Shown here: piece after piece, positions 17,126-24,070 of the stretch
Layout of the letters: each line of letters begins with the position of its first letter
Numbering within the stretch: position 1 is the stretch's first letter
Program-made: the position numbers and the translations under genes
The notes under the pieces: generated by a model
Databases searched by the model: none
What the model was told of the DNA's origin: nothing
Seen by the model: only the letters and a program-made list of their open reading frames with translations
NCBI RefSeq assembly: GCF_001279585.1
Contig: NZ_LGEC01000060.1
Location: 1 to 26,572, forward strand
DNA: 26,572 bases
Source of the DNA: Nocardiopsis sp. NRRL B-16309
GTDB taxonomy: Bacteria; Actinomycetota; Actinomycetes; Streptosporangiales; Streptosporangiaceae
Direction: 5' to 3'

Positions 17126-18454
17126 GTGCTAGGTGCGTTCGTTCGTGCATTCCGCACGCCCGACCTGCGCAACAAGCTGCTGTTCACACTGTTCATCCTG
17201 ACGCTGTTCCGTCTGGGGGCGGTGATCCCCGCGCCGGGGATCGACTCCGCGGCCATCCGGGACCAGATGGAGGCCATCACCGCGGCGGACGAGTCCGGGG
17301 TGTATGCGCTGGTGAACCTCTTCAGCGGCGGCGCGCTACTCCAACTGGCGGTGTTCGCGCTCGGGGTCATGCCCTACATCACCGCGAGCATCATCATCAA
17401 CCTCCTCACTGTGGTGATCCCGCGGCTGGAGGCCCTCAAGAAGGAGGGCCAGTCCGGCCAGACCAAGATCACCCAGTACACCCGCTACCTGACGCTGATG
17501 CTCGCGGTCCTGCAGTCGACCAGCATCGTCGCCATGGCCAGGACGGGCGCGCTGTTCCAGGGCGCCATCCCGGTCAGCACCTACATGCCCAACCAGGACA
17601 TCCTCACCCTGGTCACGATCGTGGTCGTCATGACCGGCGGCACCGCCGTCATCATGTGGTTCGGTGAGCTGATCACCGAGCGCGGAGTGGGCAACGGCAT
17701 GTCGCTGCTCATCTTCACCACGGTCATCGCGAGCTTCCCGGCCATGATCATGGGCCTCTACCAGGAGCGCTCGATCTGGGTCTTCACCATCATCTGCATC
17801 GCCGCCCTGGTGCTCATCACCGCGGTGGTCTTCATGGAGCAGGCGCAGCGCCGCATCCCGGTGCAGTACGCCAAGCGCATGGTGGGCCGCCGGATGTACG
17901 GGGGCAGCTCCACCTACATCCCGCTGAAGGTCAACCAGGCGGGCATCATCCCCGTGATCTTCGCCTCCTCGCTGCTGTACCTCCCGCAGCTGGTCGTGGG
18001 TCTGATGGGGCAGGACTCCACCAACCCGGTCGTGACCTTCATCCAGACCTACTTCAGCACCGGCACCGGCATCCACCCGGTGTACATGGTCACCTTCTTC
18101 GCCATGATCGTCGGGTTCGCGTTCTTCTACGTGTCGATTACCTTCAACCCCGATGAGGTCTCCGACAACATGAAGAAGTACGGTGGGTTCATCCCGGGTA
18201 TCCGGCCCGGGCGTCCGACCGCCGAGTACCTCGACTACGTGTTGAAGCGGCTGACGACGCCCGGTTCCCTCTACCTGGGTGTGATCGCGCTCCTTCCGAT
18301 GGTCGCTCTCGGTGCCAGCGGCGCCGGCGGCGCCGGCATGGGCATCGCGATGCAAGGAACGAGCCTCCTGATCATGGTCGGTGTCGGGCTGGACACGGTG
18401 AAGCAGATCGAGAGTCACCTCCAGCAGAGGAACTACGAAGGTTTTCTGCGATAA
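17126..18454 (+). CDS. secY: Protein translocase subunit SecY
   Basis: SecY is the ten-helix channel of the Sec translocon, exporting unfolded proteins and inserting membrane proteins at the plasma membrane. The 442-residue product starts at GTG after AGGAGGAG and opens MLGAFVRAFRTPDLRNKL before the first helix (FTLFILTLFRLGAVIPAPG). The plug/helix-2 region includes FSGGALLQLAVFALGVMPYI and the next stretch SIIINLLTVVIPRLEALKKEG. The cytosolic loop with AQRRIPVQYAKRM and the later loop FNPDEVSDNMKKYGGFIPGIRPG, the SecA/ribosome contact loops, are intact. The C-terminal tail is QQRNYEGFLR. adk follows with no gap. Confidence 0.97.
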   Translation: MLGAFVRAFRTPDLRNKLLFTLFILTLFRLGAVIPAPGIDSAAIRDQMEAITAADESGVYALVNLFSGGALLQLAVFALGVMPYITASIIINLLTVVIPRLEALKKEGQSGQTKITQYTRYLTLMLAVLQSTSIVAMARTGALFQGAIPVSTYMPNQDILTLVTIVVVMTGGTAVIMWFGELITERGVGNGMSLLIFTTVIASFPAMIMGLYQERSIWVFTIICIAALVLITAVVFMEQAQRRIPVQYAKRMVGRRMYGGSSTYIPLKVNQAGIIPVIFASSLLYLPQLVVGLMGQDSTNPVVTFIQTYFSTGTGIHPVYMVTFFAMIVGFAFFYVSITFNPDEVSDNMKKYGGFIPGIRPGRPTAEYLDYVLKRLTTPGSLYLGVIALLPMVALGASGAGGAGMGIAMQGTSLLIMVGVGLDTVKQIESHLQQRNYEGFLR

Positions 18455-19120
18455 ATGCGTGCAGTATTGGTGGGGCCGCCTGGGGCCGGAAAAGGCACCC
18501 AGGCCCAGATCCTCGCGTCGGAGCTGTCGATCCCGAAGGTGTCCACCGGTGACATCTTCCGGGCCAACGTCAGCGGTGGTACGGAGCTCGGCAAGAAGGC
18601 CAAGGAGTTCATGGACCGTGGCGACCTCGTTCCCGACGAGGTCACGAACGCCATGGTCAAGGACCGTCTGGCCCAGGACGACGCGGCCGACGGGTTCCTG
18701 CTCGACGGGTTCCCGCGCAACGTCGCCCAGGCCGAGACCCTCAACGGGATGCTCGCCGACCTCAGGGGGCGCCTGGACGTCGTCCTGGAACTGAGGGTCG
18801 ACGAGGACGAGGTCGTCAAGCGCCTGTCCGGGCGCCGCTCCTGCCCGGAGTGCGGCCGCGTCTACCACGTCGAGTACGACGCCCCCCGGACGGCGGGCGT
18901 GTGCGACGACGACGGTGCACGGCTGTACCAGCGGGAGGACGACCGCGAGGAGACCATCAGGCACCGCCTGAAGGTCTACCGCGAGCAGACCGCCCCGCTG
19001 GTGGAGTTCTACGAGCGCGAGGGGCTTCTGGCAACCATCGCGGCCACCGGTCCCGTGGAGCAGGTCACGGCCCGGGCCAAGGCCGCGATCGCGGAGAAGG
19101 CCGACGGGGCCGGCGCCTGA
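18455..19120 (+). CDS. adk: Adenylate kinase
   Basis: Adenylate kinase catalyses ATP + AMP = 2 ADP and sets cellular energy balance. The 221-residue long form shows the P-loop GPPGAGKGT (7-15), the AMP-binding STGDIFR (30-36) and DGFPRN (84-89), and a LID domain with Cys130, Cys133, Cys150 and Asp153. This is the same three-Cys-one-Asp zinc set, at the same numbers, as in the Bacillus subtilis enzyme, so zinc binding is likely. The ATG abuts the secY TAA, and the stop TGA shares its A with the map start. The secY-adk-map arrangement is widespread in Gram-positives. Confidence 0.97.
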   Translation: MRAVLVGPPGAGKGTQAQILASELSIPKVSTGDIFRANVSGGTELGKKAKEFMDRGDLVPDEVTNAMVKDRLAQDDAADGFLLDGFPRNVAQAETLNGMLADLRGRLDVVLELRVDEDEVVKRLSGRRSCPECGRVYHVEYDAPRTAGVCDDDGARLYQREDDREETIRHRLKVYREQTAPLVEFYEREGLLATIAATGPVEQVTARAKAAIAEKADGAGA

Positions 19121-19944
19121 TGTTTGGGAAGGCGGACCCGGACGTGCAGATCAAGACGCCGGAACAGATCGCCAAGATGAGGGCGGCGGGCCAGGTCGTG
19201 GCCCGCGCCCTGGACACCCTCCGGGCCGCGGTGCGGCCCGGGGTGTCCACCCTGGAACTCGACTCGGTCGCGGAGAAGGTCATCCGCGACGCGGGGGCGG
19301 TGCCGTCCTTCAAGGGCTACCACGGCTTCCCCGGGTCCATCTGCGCGTCGGTCAACGAGGAGGTCGTCCACGGCATCCCCAGCGCCGAGCGCGTGCTGGC
19401 CGAGGGCGACATCATCTCCATCGACTGCGGGGCCGTCCTGGACGGCTGGCACGGCGACTCGGCGATCACCGTCGCGGTCGGCGAGGGCCGTCCCGAGGAC
19501 CTGGCGATGATGGAGACCTGCGAGGAGTCCATGTGGCAGGGGATCGCGCGGATGCTGCCGGGCGGACGCCTCGGCGACATCGGCCACGCGATCGGCGGCC
19601 ACATCACCGAGCACGGCGGCTACGGCAACGTGCGCGAGTACGGGGGCCACGGCATCGGCACCGAGATGCACATGGACCCGCACGTGCTCAACTACGGCAA
19701 GCGCGGCAAGGGGATCCGGCTGGTCGAGGGCATGTGCCTGGCGATCGAGCCGATGACCACCCTGGGCAAGCGGGACGTCGTCGAACTGGACGACGGTTGG
19801 ACCGTGGTGACGCGGGACGGCGGGCGGGCCGCTCACTTCGAGCACTCCGTGGCCATCACCGCGCAGGGCCCGCTCGTGCTGACCGCGCGCGAGTCCGACC
19901 GCGATAAAATCACACAGATGGGTTTCGTCCAGCCGACCTGGTAG
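19120..19944 (+). CDS. map: Methionine aminopeptidase, type I
   Basis: The enzyme removes the initiator methionine from nascent proteins after deformylation. The 274-residue protein starts at ATG 19120, in a TGATG overlap with adk; the same frame is open upstream to 18850 but only across adk. The dinuclear metal site is complete: Asp102 (IDCG), Asp113 (GDSA), His177 (GHGIG), Glu210 (AIEP) and Glu241 (HFEHS), with substrate-binding His84 (VVHGIP). There is no N-terminal zinc-finger or SH3-linker extension. A 69-nt gap separates it from the DUF1707 gene. Confidence 0.97.
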   Translation: MFGKADPDVQIKTPEQIAKMRAAGQVVARALDTLRAAVRPGVSTLELDSVAEKVIRDAGAVPSFKGYHGFPGSICASVNEEVVHGIPSAERVLAEGDIISIDCGAVLDGWHGDSAITVAVGEGRPEDLAMMETCEESMWQGIARMLPGGRLGDIGHAIGGHITEHGGYGNVREYGGHGIGTEMHMDPHVLNYGKRGKGIRLVEGMCLAIEPMTTLGKRDVVELDDGWTVVTRDGGRAAHFEHSVAITAQGPLVLTARESDRDKITQMGFVQPTW

Positions 19945-20013
19945 CGGACCCTGTTCTACGCGCCGAGCGCGCAGGACGCCACCACCAACGGTCGAAGATG
20001 CGAGGTGCGCGCA

Positions 20014-20469
20014 GTGTCCGACCCGGTGCCGTCGATACGAACGTCCGACTCAGAGCGCGACCGTGTCGCGCAACTCCTCCAGGAGCACTTCGCCCAGGGG
20101 CGGCTCGACCACGAGGAGTTCACCGACCGGTTGAGCCGCACCTACAAGTCCCGCACGGTGGGCGAGCTCGAACTCGTCACCCGGGACCTGCCCGAGCGCG
20201 ACCTGGCCGACATCCAGGGCGCCGGCGTCCAGTCCGCCCCGGGCGAGGACGGGCCTCCCGGACCCCAGCTGACCATGCGCGACCCGGCGCTGATGGTGCC
20301 GTGGGCGCTGTACGGCGGGGTCAACATCCTGTGCTTCGTGATCTGGCTGATCCTGTTCCTCACGGGCGGACCCGGCTATCCGTGGTTCCTGTGGGTACTG
20401 GGGCCGTGGGGCATCCTCATGGGCCTGGTGACCCTGGGGGTGCTCGCCGCGCCCCGGATCCTGCGCTGA
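20014..20469 (+). CDS. DUF1707 / 2TM-domain small membrane protein
   Basis: Residues 7-60 or so form an actinobacterial DUF1707 domain: IRTSDSERDRVAQLL, HFAQGRLDHEEFTDRLSRTY and RTVGELELVTRDLP. The C-terminal part has two hydrophobic helices (LYGGVNILCFVIWLILFL and WFLWVLGPWGILMGLVTLGV) with the Asn and Trp-Gly pattern of 2TM domains. GTG 20014 (151 residues) follows GAGG by 8 nt; GTG 20005 and 20026 are alternatives. The molecular function is unknown; an inner-membrane location with the DUF1707 part in the cytoplasm is inferred. It sits between map and infA, is followed by a 9-bp hairpin, and is an extra gene relative to the remembered Streptomyces order. Confidence 0.85.
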   Translation: MSDPVPSIRTSDSERDRVAQLLQEHFAQGRLDHEEFTDRLSRTYKSRTVGELELVTRDLPERDLADIQGAGVQSAPGEDGPPGPQLTMRDPALMVPWALYGGVNILCFVIWLILFLTGGPGYPWFLWVLGPWGILMGLVTLGVLAAPRILR

Positions 20470-20486
20470 GCGCGGTCACCGCCCGC

Positions 20487-20523
20487 CCCCTCCGGCGTGG
20501 TAATGAGTACTTGCCCGGAGGGG
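20487..20523 (+). terminator. Terminator-like hairpin after the DUF1707 gene
   Basis: CCCCTCCGG (20487-20495) and CCGGAGGGG (20515-20523) are perfect inverted repeats around a 19-nt loop, 17 nt after the stop codon. There is no U-tract. It probably separates the secY-adk-map-DUF1707 transcript from infA. Confidence 0.5.
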
Positions 20524-20608
20524 ATAGACTGGCCCTGCCCATACGCGGGCTGTTGGGTCAGCATGCCTTCTCTGTGCCACGTCCACCAAGTGACGTACGC
20601 TCTTGCAG

Positions 20609-20638
20609 TTGACCTGATCTTCCAGTGTGTCCTGGCTT
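20609..20638 (+). promoter_or_regulatory. Possible infA promoter
   Basis: TTGACC at 20609-20614 is a strong -35 match. The best -10 at 18 bp is TGGCTT (20633-20638), which is imperfect. Downstream of the DUF1707 terminator, this is the likeliest start for infA-rpmJ. The rest of the 280-nt gap shows TAGACT at 20525 and TACGCT at 20596 without good -35 partners. Confidence 0.4.
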
Positions 20639-20675
20639 CGACGACGTCCGGTTCGTTCCGCCGTCGTCGGGGCCG
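20633..20675 (+). promoter_or_regulatory. Hairpin in the infA leader, overlapping the promoter
   Basis: Bases 20633-20645 (TGGCTTCGACGAC) pair with 20663-20675 (GTCGTCGGGGCCG) for 13 bp including three G-U pairs, with a 17-nt loop. The core CGACGAC/GTCGTCG is perfect. It could fold at the 5' end of the infA mRNA, or belong to a read-through transcript from upstream. Confidence 0.4.
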
Positions 20676-20749
20676 TCGCGTCGTGCGAGACCACTGGAGT
20701 CGCGTCGGGTTGTCCTGATCAACCAATCGATGAGCGAGGCGTGGAGGAC

Positions 20750-20971
20750 ATGGCGAAGAAAGACGGCGCCATCGAGATCGAGGGTTCCGTTGTCGAGTCC
20801 CTACCCAACGCTATGTTCAAGGTAGAGCTCGACAACGGGCACCAGGTCCTTGCCCACATCAGTGGCAAGATGCGGATGAACTACATCCGCATTCTTCCCG
20901 ACGACCGTGTCGTCGTGGAGCTGAGCCCGTACGACCTCACGCGCGGGCGCATCGTTTACCGCTACAAGTAG
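20750..20971 (+). CDS. infA: Translation initiation factor IF-1
   Basis: IF1 occupies the 30S A site during initiation and works with IF2 and IF3. The 73-residue protein (MAKKDGAIEIEGSVVESLP ... RGRIVYRYK) is a complete S1/OB-fold domain with the conserved FKVELDNGHQVLAHISGKMR and YIRILPDDRVVVELSPYDL. The frame is open upstream to 20627, but the family start is the ATG at 20750. The nearest Shine-Dalgarno, GGAGG (20743-20747), is only 2 nt from the ATG; GCGAGG, about 10 nt upstream, may be the one used. rpmJ follows after 55 nt. Confidence 0.97.
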   Translation: MAKKDGAIEIEGSVVESLPNAMFKVELDNGHQVLAHISGKMRMNYIRILPDDRVVVELSPYDLTRGRIVYRYK

Positions 20972-21026
20972 CCGGCACGGGCCGTCCGGTCCCGTGACGA
21001 GTGATGTGATGAGTTCGGAGTCACCG

Positions 21027-21140
21027 ATGAAGGTCAAGCCGAGCGTGAAGAAGATCTGCGCGAAGTGCCGCGTGATCCGCCGCAACGGCCGGATCATGGT
21101 CATTTGCTCGGACCCGCGCCACAAGCAGCGCCAGGGCTAG
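21027..21140 (+). CDS. rpmJ: 50S ribosomal protein L36, zinc-binding type
   Basis: This 37-residue gene is easily missed because of its size. It reads MKVKPSVKKICAKCRVIRRN and ends SDPRHKQRQG, a full-length L36, which packs into 23S rRNA late in 50S assembly. The zinc ribbon ligands Cys11, Cys14, Cys27 and His32 are all present (C+ form). GGAG at 21017-21020 lies 6 nt before the ATG. It is probably cotranscribed with infA; a 210-nt gap follows before rpsM. Confidence 0.96.
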   Translation: MKVKPSVKKICAKCRVIRRNGRIMVICSDPRHKQRQG

Positions 21141-21231
21141 TTCCCCGGTTCGCTGTCCGCGGCTTCCGCCCAGCGAGTTACCCGGAGGGGTCCCATCCCC
21201 GACGGGCTGAAAGAACGAATACCTGTTCCGA

Positions 21232-21279
21232 TTCCGGGGCCGCGGAGGCCCGGGAACAACCCCCGGTCGGAGGCCGGGG
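21232..21279 (+). terminator. Two hairpins in the 210-nt rpmJ-rpsM gap
   Basis: Hairpin 1: TTCCGGGGCC (21232-21241) and GGCCCGGGAA (21247-21256) with one G-G mismatch and loop GCGGA. Hairpin 2: CCCCGG (21261-21266) and CCGGGG (21274-21279) with a 7-nt loop. They lie 4 nt apart with no U-tract, 71 nt before the rpsM start. This is where E. coli carries its S4-responsive leader, but no similarity to that pseudoknot is claimed. No other feature is evident in the gap. Confidence 0.4.
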
Positions 21280-21350
21280 CCTCGTCGATTGGGCGACGGG
21301 AGGGTGGAACGGGTCAGACCTCCGCACAGCATGGATGGAGTCTCGCCCAC

Positions 21351-21731
21351 ATGGCACGTATTGCCGGCGTTGACCTTCCCCGCGACAAGCGGGTGGAGAT
21401 CGCTCTCACGTACGTTTTCGGGGTCGGGCGCACGCGCGCGCTCGAGACCCTGGCGAACACCGGTGTCGACGGGAACACCCGCGTCTACCAGCTGGCCGAA
21501 GAGGACCTGGTCAAGCTCCGCGAGTGGATCGAGGCGAACTACCAGGTCGAGGGTGACCTGCGCCGTGAGGTCCAGGCCGACATCCGTCGCAAGATGGAGA
21601 TCGGCAGCTACCAGGGCATCCGCCACCGCCGCGGCCTTCCGGTCCGCGGTCAGCGCACGCAGACCAACGCGCGTACCCGCAAGGGCAAGAAGAAGACCGT
21701 GGCCGGTAAGAAGAAGGCCGGTAAGAAGTAG
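21351..21731 (+). CDS. rpsM: 30S ribosomal protein S13
   Basis: S13 lies at the top of the 30S head and makes bridges to the 50S subunit and contacts with P-site tRNA. The 126-residue protein begins MARIAGVDLPRDKRVEIALT, contains the helix-two-turn-helix FGVGRTRA, and has the signature GSYQGIRHRRGLPVRGQRT. It ends in a lysine-rich tail (GKKKTVAGKKKAGKK) that reaches tRNA in known structures. A GGAG lies about 10 nt upstream. It opens the alpha cluster; rpsK follows after 66 nt. Confidence 0.97.
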   Translation: MARIAGVDLPRDKRVEIALTYVFGVGRTRALETLANTGVDGNTRVYQLAEEDLVKLREWIEANYQVEGDLRREVQADIRRKMEIGSYQGIRHRRGLPVRGQRTQTNARTRKGKKKTVAGKKKAGKK

Positions 21732-21797
21732 TCCGCTCGGACTGTCCACCGCGTCCGAGAACCGTCAACGGACCGATGATCTCTGGGAGTTTCGCTA

Positions 21798-22202
21798 ATG
21801 CCGCCTAAGGGCCGTCAGGGTGCCGCGCGCAAGGTGCGTCGCAAGGAAAAGAAGAACATTGTCCACGGACACGCTCACATCAAGAGCACGTTCAACAACA
21901 CGATCGTGAGCATCACGGACCCCACGGGTGCCGTGATCGCGTGGGCCAGCTCCGGACAGGTCGGCTTCAAGGGTTCGCGCAAGTCGACCCCCTACGCCGC
22001 GCAGATGGCCGCCGAGGCCGCCGCCCGCCGCGCGCAGGAGCACGGCGTCCGCAAGGTGGACGTCTTCGTCAAGGGCCCGGGTTCCGGCCGGGAGACCGCC
22101 ATCCGTTCGCTGCAGGCGACCGGGCTCGAGGTGGGCTCCATCCAGGACGTCACCCCGGTGCCGCACAACGGCTGCCGTCCGCCGAAGCGCCGCCGCGTCT
22201 GA
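21798..22202 (+). CDS. rpsK: 30S ribosomal protein S11
   Basis: S11 forms the platform of the 30S subunit near the E site and the Shine-Dalgarno helix. The 134-residue protein has a basic N-terminus (MPPKGRQGAARKVRRKEKKN), then HIKSTFNNTIVSITDPTG, SSGQVGFKGSRKSTPYAAQ and the C-terminal signature DVTPVPHNGCRPPKRRRV. GGGAG precedes the ATG. In mycobacteria and E. coli rpsD follows here; in this window the next gene is rpoA, after 182 nt that hold three hairpins. Confidence 0.97.
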   Translation: MPPKGRQGAARKVRRKEKKNIVHGHAHIKSTFNNTIVSITDPTGAVIAWASSGQVGFKGSRKSTPYAAQMAAEAAARRAQEHGVRKVDVFVKGPGSGRETAIRSLQATGLEVGSIQDVTPVPHNGCRPPKRRRV

Positions 22203-22212
22203 TCCGGCAGCG

Positions 22213-22332
22213 GGTGCCCGCGTCTCCTACCACGCGGGTGCCACGTCGCGCTCGCCCCGCGCGGTCCCGGCTGGGACCCGCGCGGGCGGGGTAGGAATCC
22301 GAGTAGAGGGCACCGCCGATCCGGCGGTGTCC
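22213..22332 (+). ncRNA. Three-hairpin intergenic region between rpsK and rpoA
   Basis: Hairpin 1: GGTGCCCGCG (22213-22222) with CGCGGGTGCC (22233-22242), 10 bp. Hairpin 2 (22256-22286): 13 pairs with one bulged C around a GGCT tetraloop. Hairpin 3: GGGCACCGCCG (22308-22318) with CGGCGGTGTCC (22322-22332), 11 bp including one G-U, triloop ATC. None is followed by a U-tract. They occupy the place of rpsD in other genomes and could tune the ratio of S11 to RpoA. Confidence 0.5.
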
Positions 22333-22384
22333 ATCCGGTGGCCGTCAAATAGCGGGCGGCCATGTGGAAGGGAAGTCACGGACC

Positions 22385-23407
22385 ATGTTGATCGCACAGC
22401 GTCCCACGCTCGCCGAGGAAGCTGTCTCGGACCTGCGCTCGAAGTTCGTCATCGAGCCGCTGGAGCCGGGTTTCGGCTACACGATCGGTAACTCGCTTCG
22501 GCGTACCCTGCTGTCCTCCATCCCCGGTGCGGCTGTCACCAGCATCCGCATCGAGGGCGTCGAGCACGAGTTCACCACCGTGCCCGGGGTCAAGGAGGAC
22601 GTCACCGAGATGATCCTCAACCTCAAGGGCCTGGTCGTCAGCTCCGAGCACGACGAGCCGGTGCTGATGTACCTGCGCAAGCAGGGCCCCGGTGTGGTGA
22701 CCGCGGCGGACATCGCTCCGCCCGCGGGTGTCGAGGTGCACAACCCCGACCTGCACATCGCCACGCTGAACGGCAAGGGCAAGCTGGAGATGGAGCTGAC
22801 GGTCGAGCGCGGCCGCGGTTACGTCTCGGCGACGCAGAACAAGCAGCAGGGCCAGGAGATCGGTCGGATCCCGATCGACTCCATCTACTCGCCGGTGCTT
22901 CGTGTGACCTACAAGGTCGAGGCCACCCGTGTCGAGCAGCGCACCGACTTCGACCGCCTGATCGTCGACATCGAGACCAAGCCGGCCATCCGTCCCCGTG
23001 ACGCCGTGGCCAGCGCGGGCAAGACCCTGGTCGAGCTGTTCGGTCTGGCGCGAGAGCTCAACGTCGACGCCGAGGGCATCGACATGGGCCCGTCGCCGAC
23101 GGACGCCGCGCTCGCGGCGGACCTGGCGCTGCCGATCGAGGACCTCAACCTGACGGTCCGGTCCTACAACTGCCTCAAGCGTGAGGGCATCCACAGCGTT
23201 GGTGAGCTGGTGGCCCGCTCCGAGCAGGACCTGTTGGACATCCGCAACTTCGGTGCCAAGTCCATCGATGAGGTCAAGCAGAAGCTCATCGACATGGGCC
23301 TGTCCCTGAAGGACTCCCCGCCCGGATTCGACCCCAGCACGGCGGCCGACAACTACGGCTCCGAGGATGACGAGGGTGAGTCCTTCGTCGAGACGGAGCA
23401 GTACTAA
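22385..23407 (+). CDS. rpoA: DNA-directed RNA polymerase subunit alpha
   Basis: Alpha dimerises to nucleate core polymerase assembly, and its C-terminal domain contacts UP elements and activators. The ATG at 22385 gives 340 residues (MLIAQRPTLAEEAV), the usual actinobacterial length, with GGAAGGGAAG about 9 nt upstream; a GTG at 22364 is in frame but not family-like. The N-terminal domain shows GYTIGNSLRRTLLSSIPGAA and KGKLEMELTVERGRGYVSA. The C-terminal domain (about 245-315) has NCLKREGIHSVGELV and LLDIRNFGAKSIDEVKQKL. An acidic tail ends FVETEQY. Confidence 0.97.
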   Translation: MLIAQRPTLAEEAVSDLRSKFVIEPLEPGFGYTIGNSLRRTLLSSIPGAAVTSIRIEGVEHEFTTVPGVKEDVTEMILNLKGLVVSSEHDEPVLMYLRKQGPGVVTAADIAPPAGVEVHNPDLHIATLNGKGKLEMELTVERGRGYVSATQNKQQGQEIGRIPIDSIYSPVLRVTYKVEATRVEQRTDFDRLIVDIETKPAIRPRDAVASAGKTLVELFGLARELNVDAEGIDMGPSPTDAALAADLALPIEDLNLTVRSYNCLKREGIHSVGELVARSEQDLLDIRNFGAKSIDEVKQKLIDMGLSLKDSPPGFDPSTAADNYGSEDDEGESFVETEQY

Positions 23408-23474
23408 CCGACCTCGTCGCCCATGGTCCACGGCCGAGTGCGGCCGCGGATCGCATCACTAGGAGAACGACACC

Positions 23475-23963
23475 ATGCCCACGCCTACCAAGGGCGCCCG
23501 TCTGGGTTCCGGGCCCGCTCACGAGCGGCACATCCTGGCGAACCTCGCGACCTCGCTGTTCCAGCACGGCCGCATTCGCACCACCGAGGCCAAGGCCAAG
23601 CGCCTGCGCCCCTACGCCGAGAAGCTCATCACCCTCGGCAAGCGCGGTGACCTGCACGCCCGTCGTCAGGTCCTGACCAAGATCACGGACAAGTCCGTGG
23701 TGCACGAGCTGTTCACCGAGATCGGTCCTCGCTACGAGAACCGCCCCGGTGGTTACACCCGTATCACCAAGATCGGTCCGCGCAAGGGCGACAACGCCCC
23801 GATGGCCGTCATCGAGCTGGTGGAGGCGCTGAGCGCGCCCGCCGCCGCTCCGGCCGCGGCCCCCGCCGAGGAGGCCGTCGAGGCCCCCGAGGCGCCCGAG
23901 GCCGCCGCCGAGGAGACCACGGAGGCCCCCGCGGCCGCCGAGGAGAGCTCCGAGAGCAAGTAG
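23475..23963 (+). CDS. rplQ: 50S ribosomal protein L17
   Basis: L17 sits near the exit tunnel on the 50S solvent side. Residues 1-120 are the family core (GSGPAHERHILANLATSLFQ, GRIRTTEAKAKRLRPYAEKL, GGYTRITKIGPRKGDNAPMA). Residues 121-162 are a low-complexity Ala/Glu/Pro tail (APAAAPAEEAVEAPEAPEAA and similar), longer than in E. coli; such acidic tails recur in actinobacterial L17. AGGAG lies 9 nt upstream. Two strong hairpins follow the stop, ending the alpha cluster. Confidence 0.97.
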   Translation: MPTPTKGARLGSGPAHERHILANLATSLFQHGRIRTTEAKAKRLRPYAEKLITLGKRGDLHARRQVLTKITDKSVVHELFTEIGPRYENRPGGYTRITKIGPRKGDNAPMAVIELVEALSAPAAAPAAAPAEEAVEAPEAPEAAAEETTEAPAAAEESSESK

Positions 23964-23975
23964 GGCGGACCTGAC

Positions 23976-24044
23976 GTGTCCGGGCGCCGGCCCGGACACC
24001 GACCGCTCGCCGAGTGCCCGATCCCTCGTGGGGTCGGGCACTCG
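23976..24044 (+). terminator. Tandem hairpin terminator after rplQ
   Basis: Hairpin 1: GTGTCCGGGC (23976-23985), loop GCCG, GCCCGGACAC (23990-23999), a perfect 10 bp. Hairpin 2: bases 24011-24025 pair with 24030-24044 for 15 bp (one G-U) around a TCGT tetraloop, followed by TCATTTCC, the closest thing to a T-rich tail in the window. It ends 26 nt before the truA start. Confidence 0.75.
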
Positions 24045-24070
24045 TCATTTCCGGGACGCGATGGGGTGCG

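Noticed and set aside
17336..18964. A 542-codon minus-strand frame opposite secY and adk
   Set aside because: Antisense shadow of two recognised genes, with His/Asp/Val-rich composition typical of such shadows.
24014..24070. Longer truA starting inside the rplQ terminator
   Set aside because: It would place the start codon within the stem of the second hairpin and add residues absent from the family as I know it.
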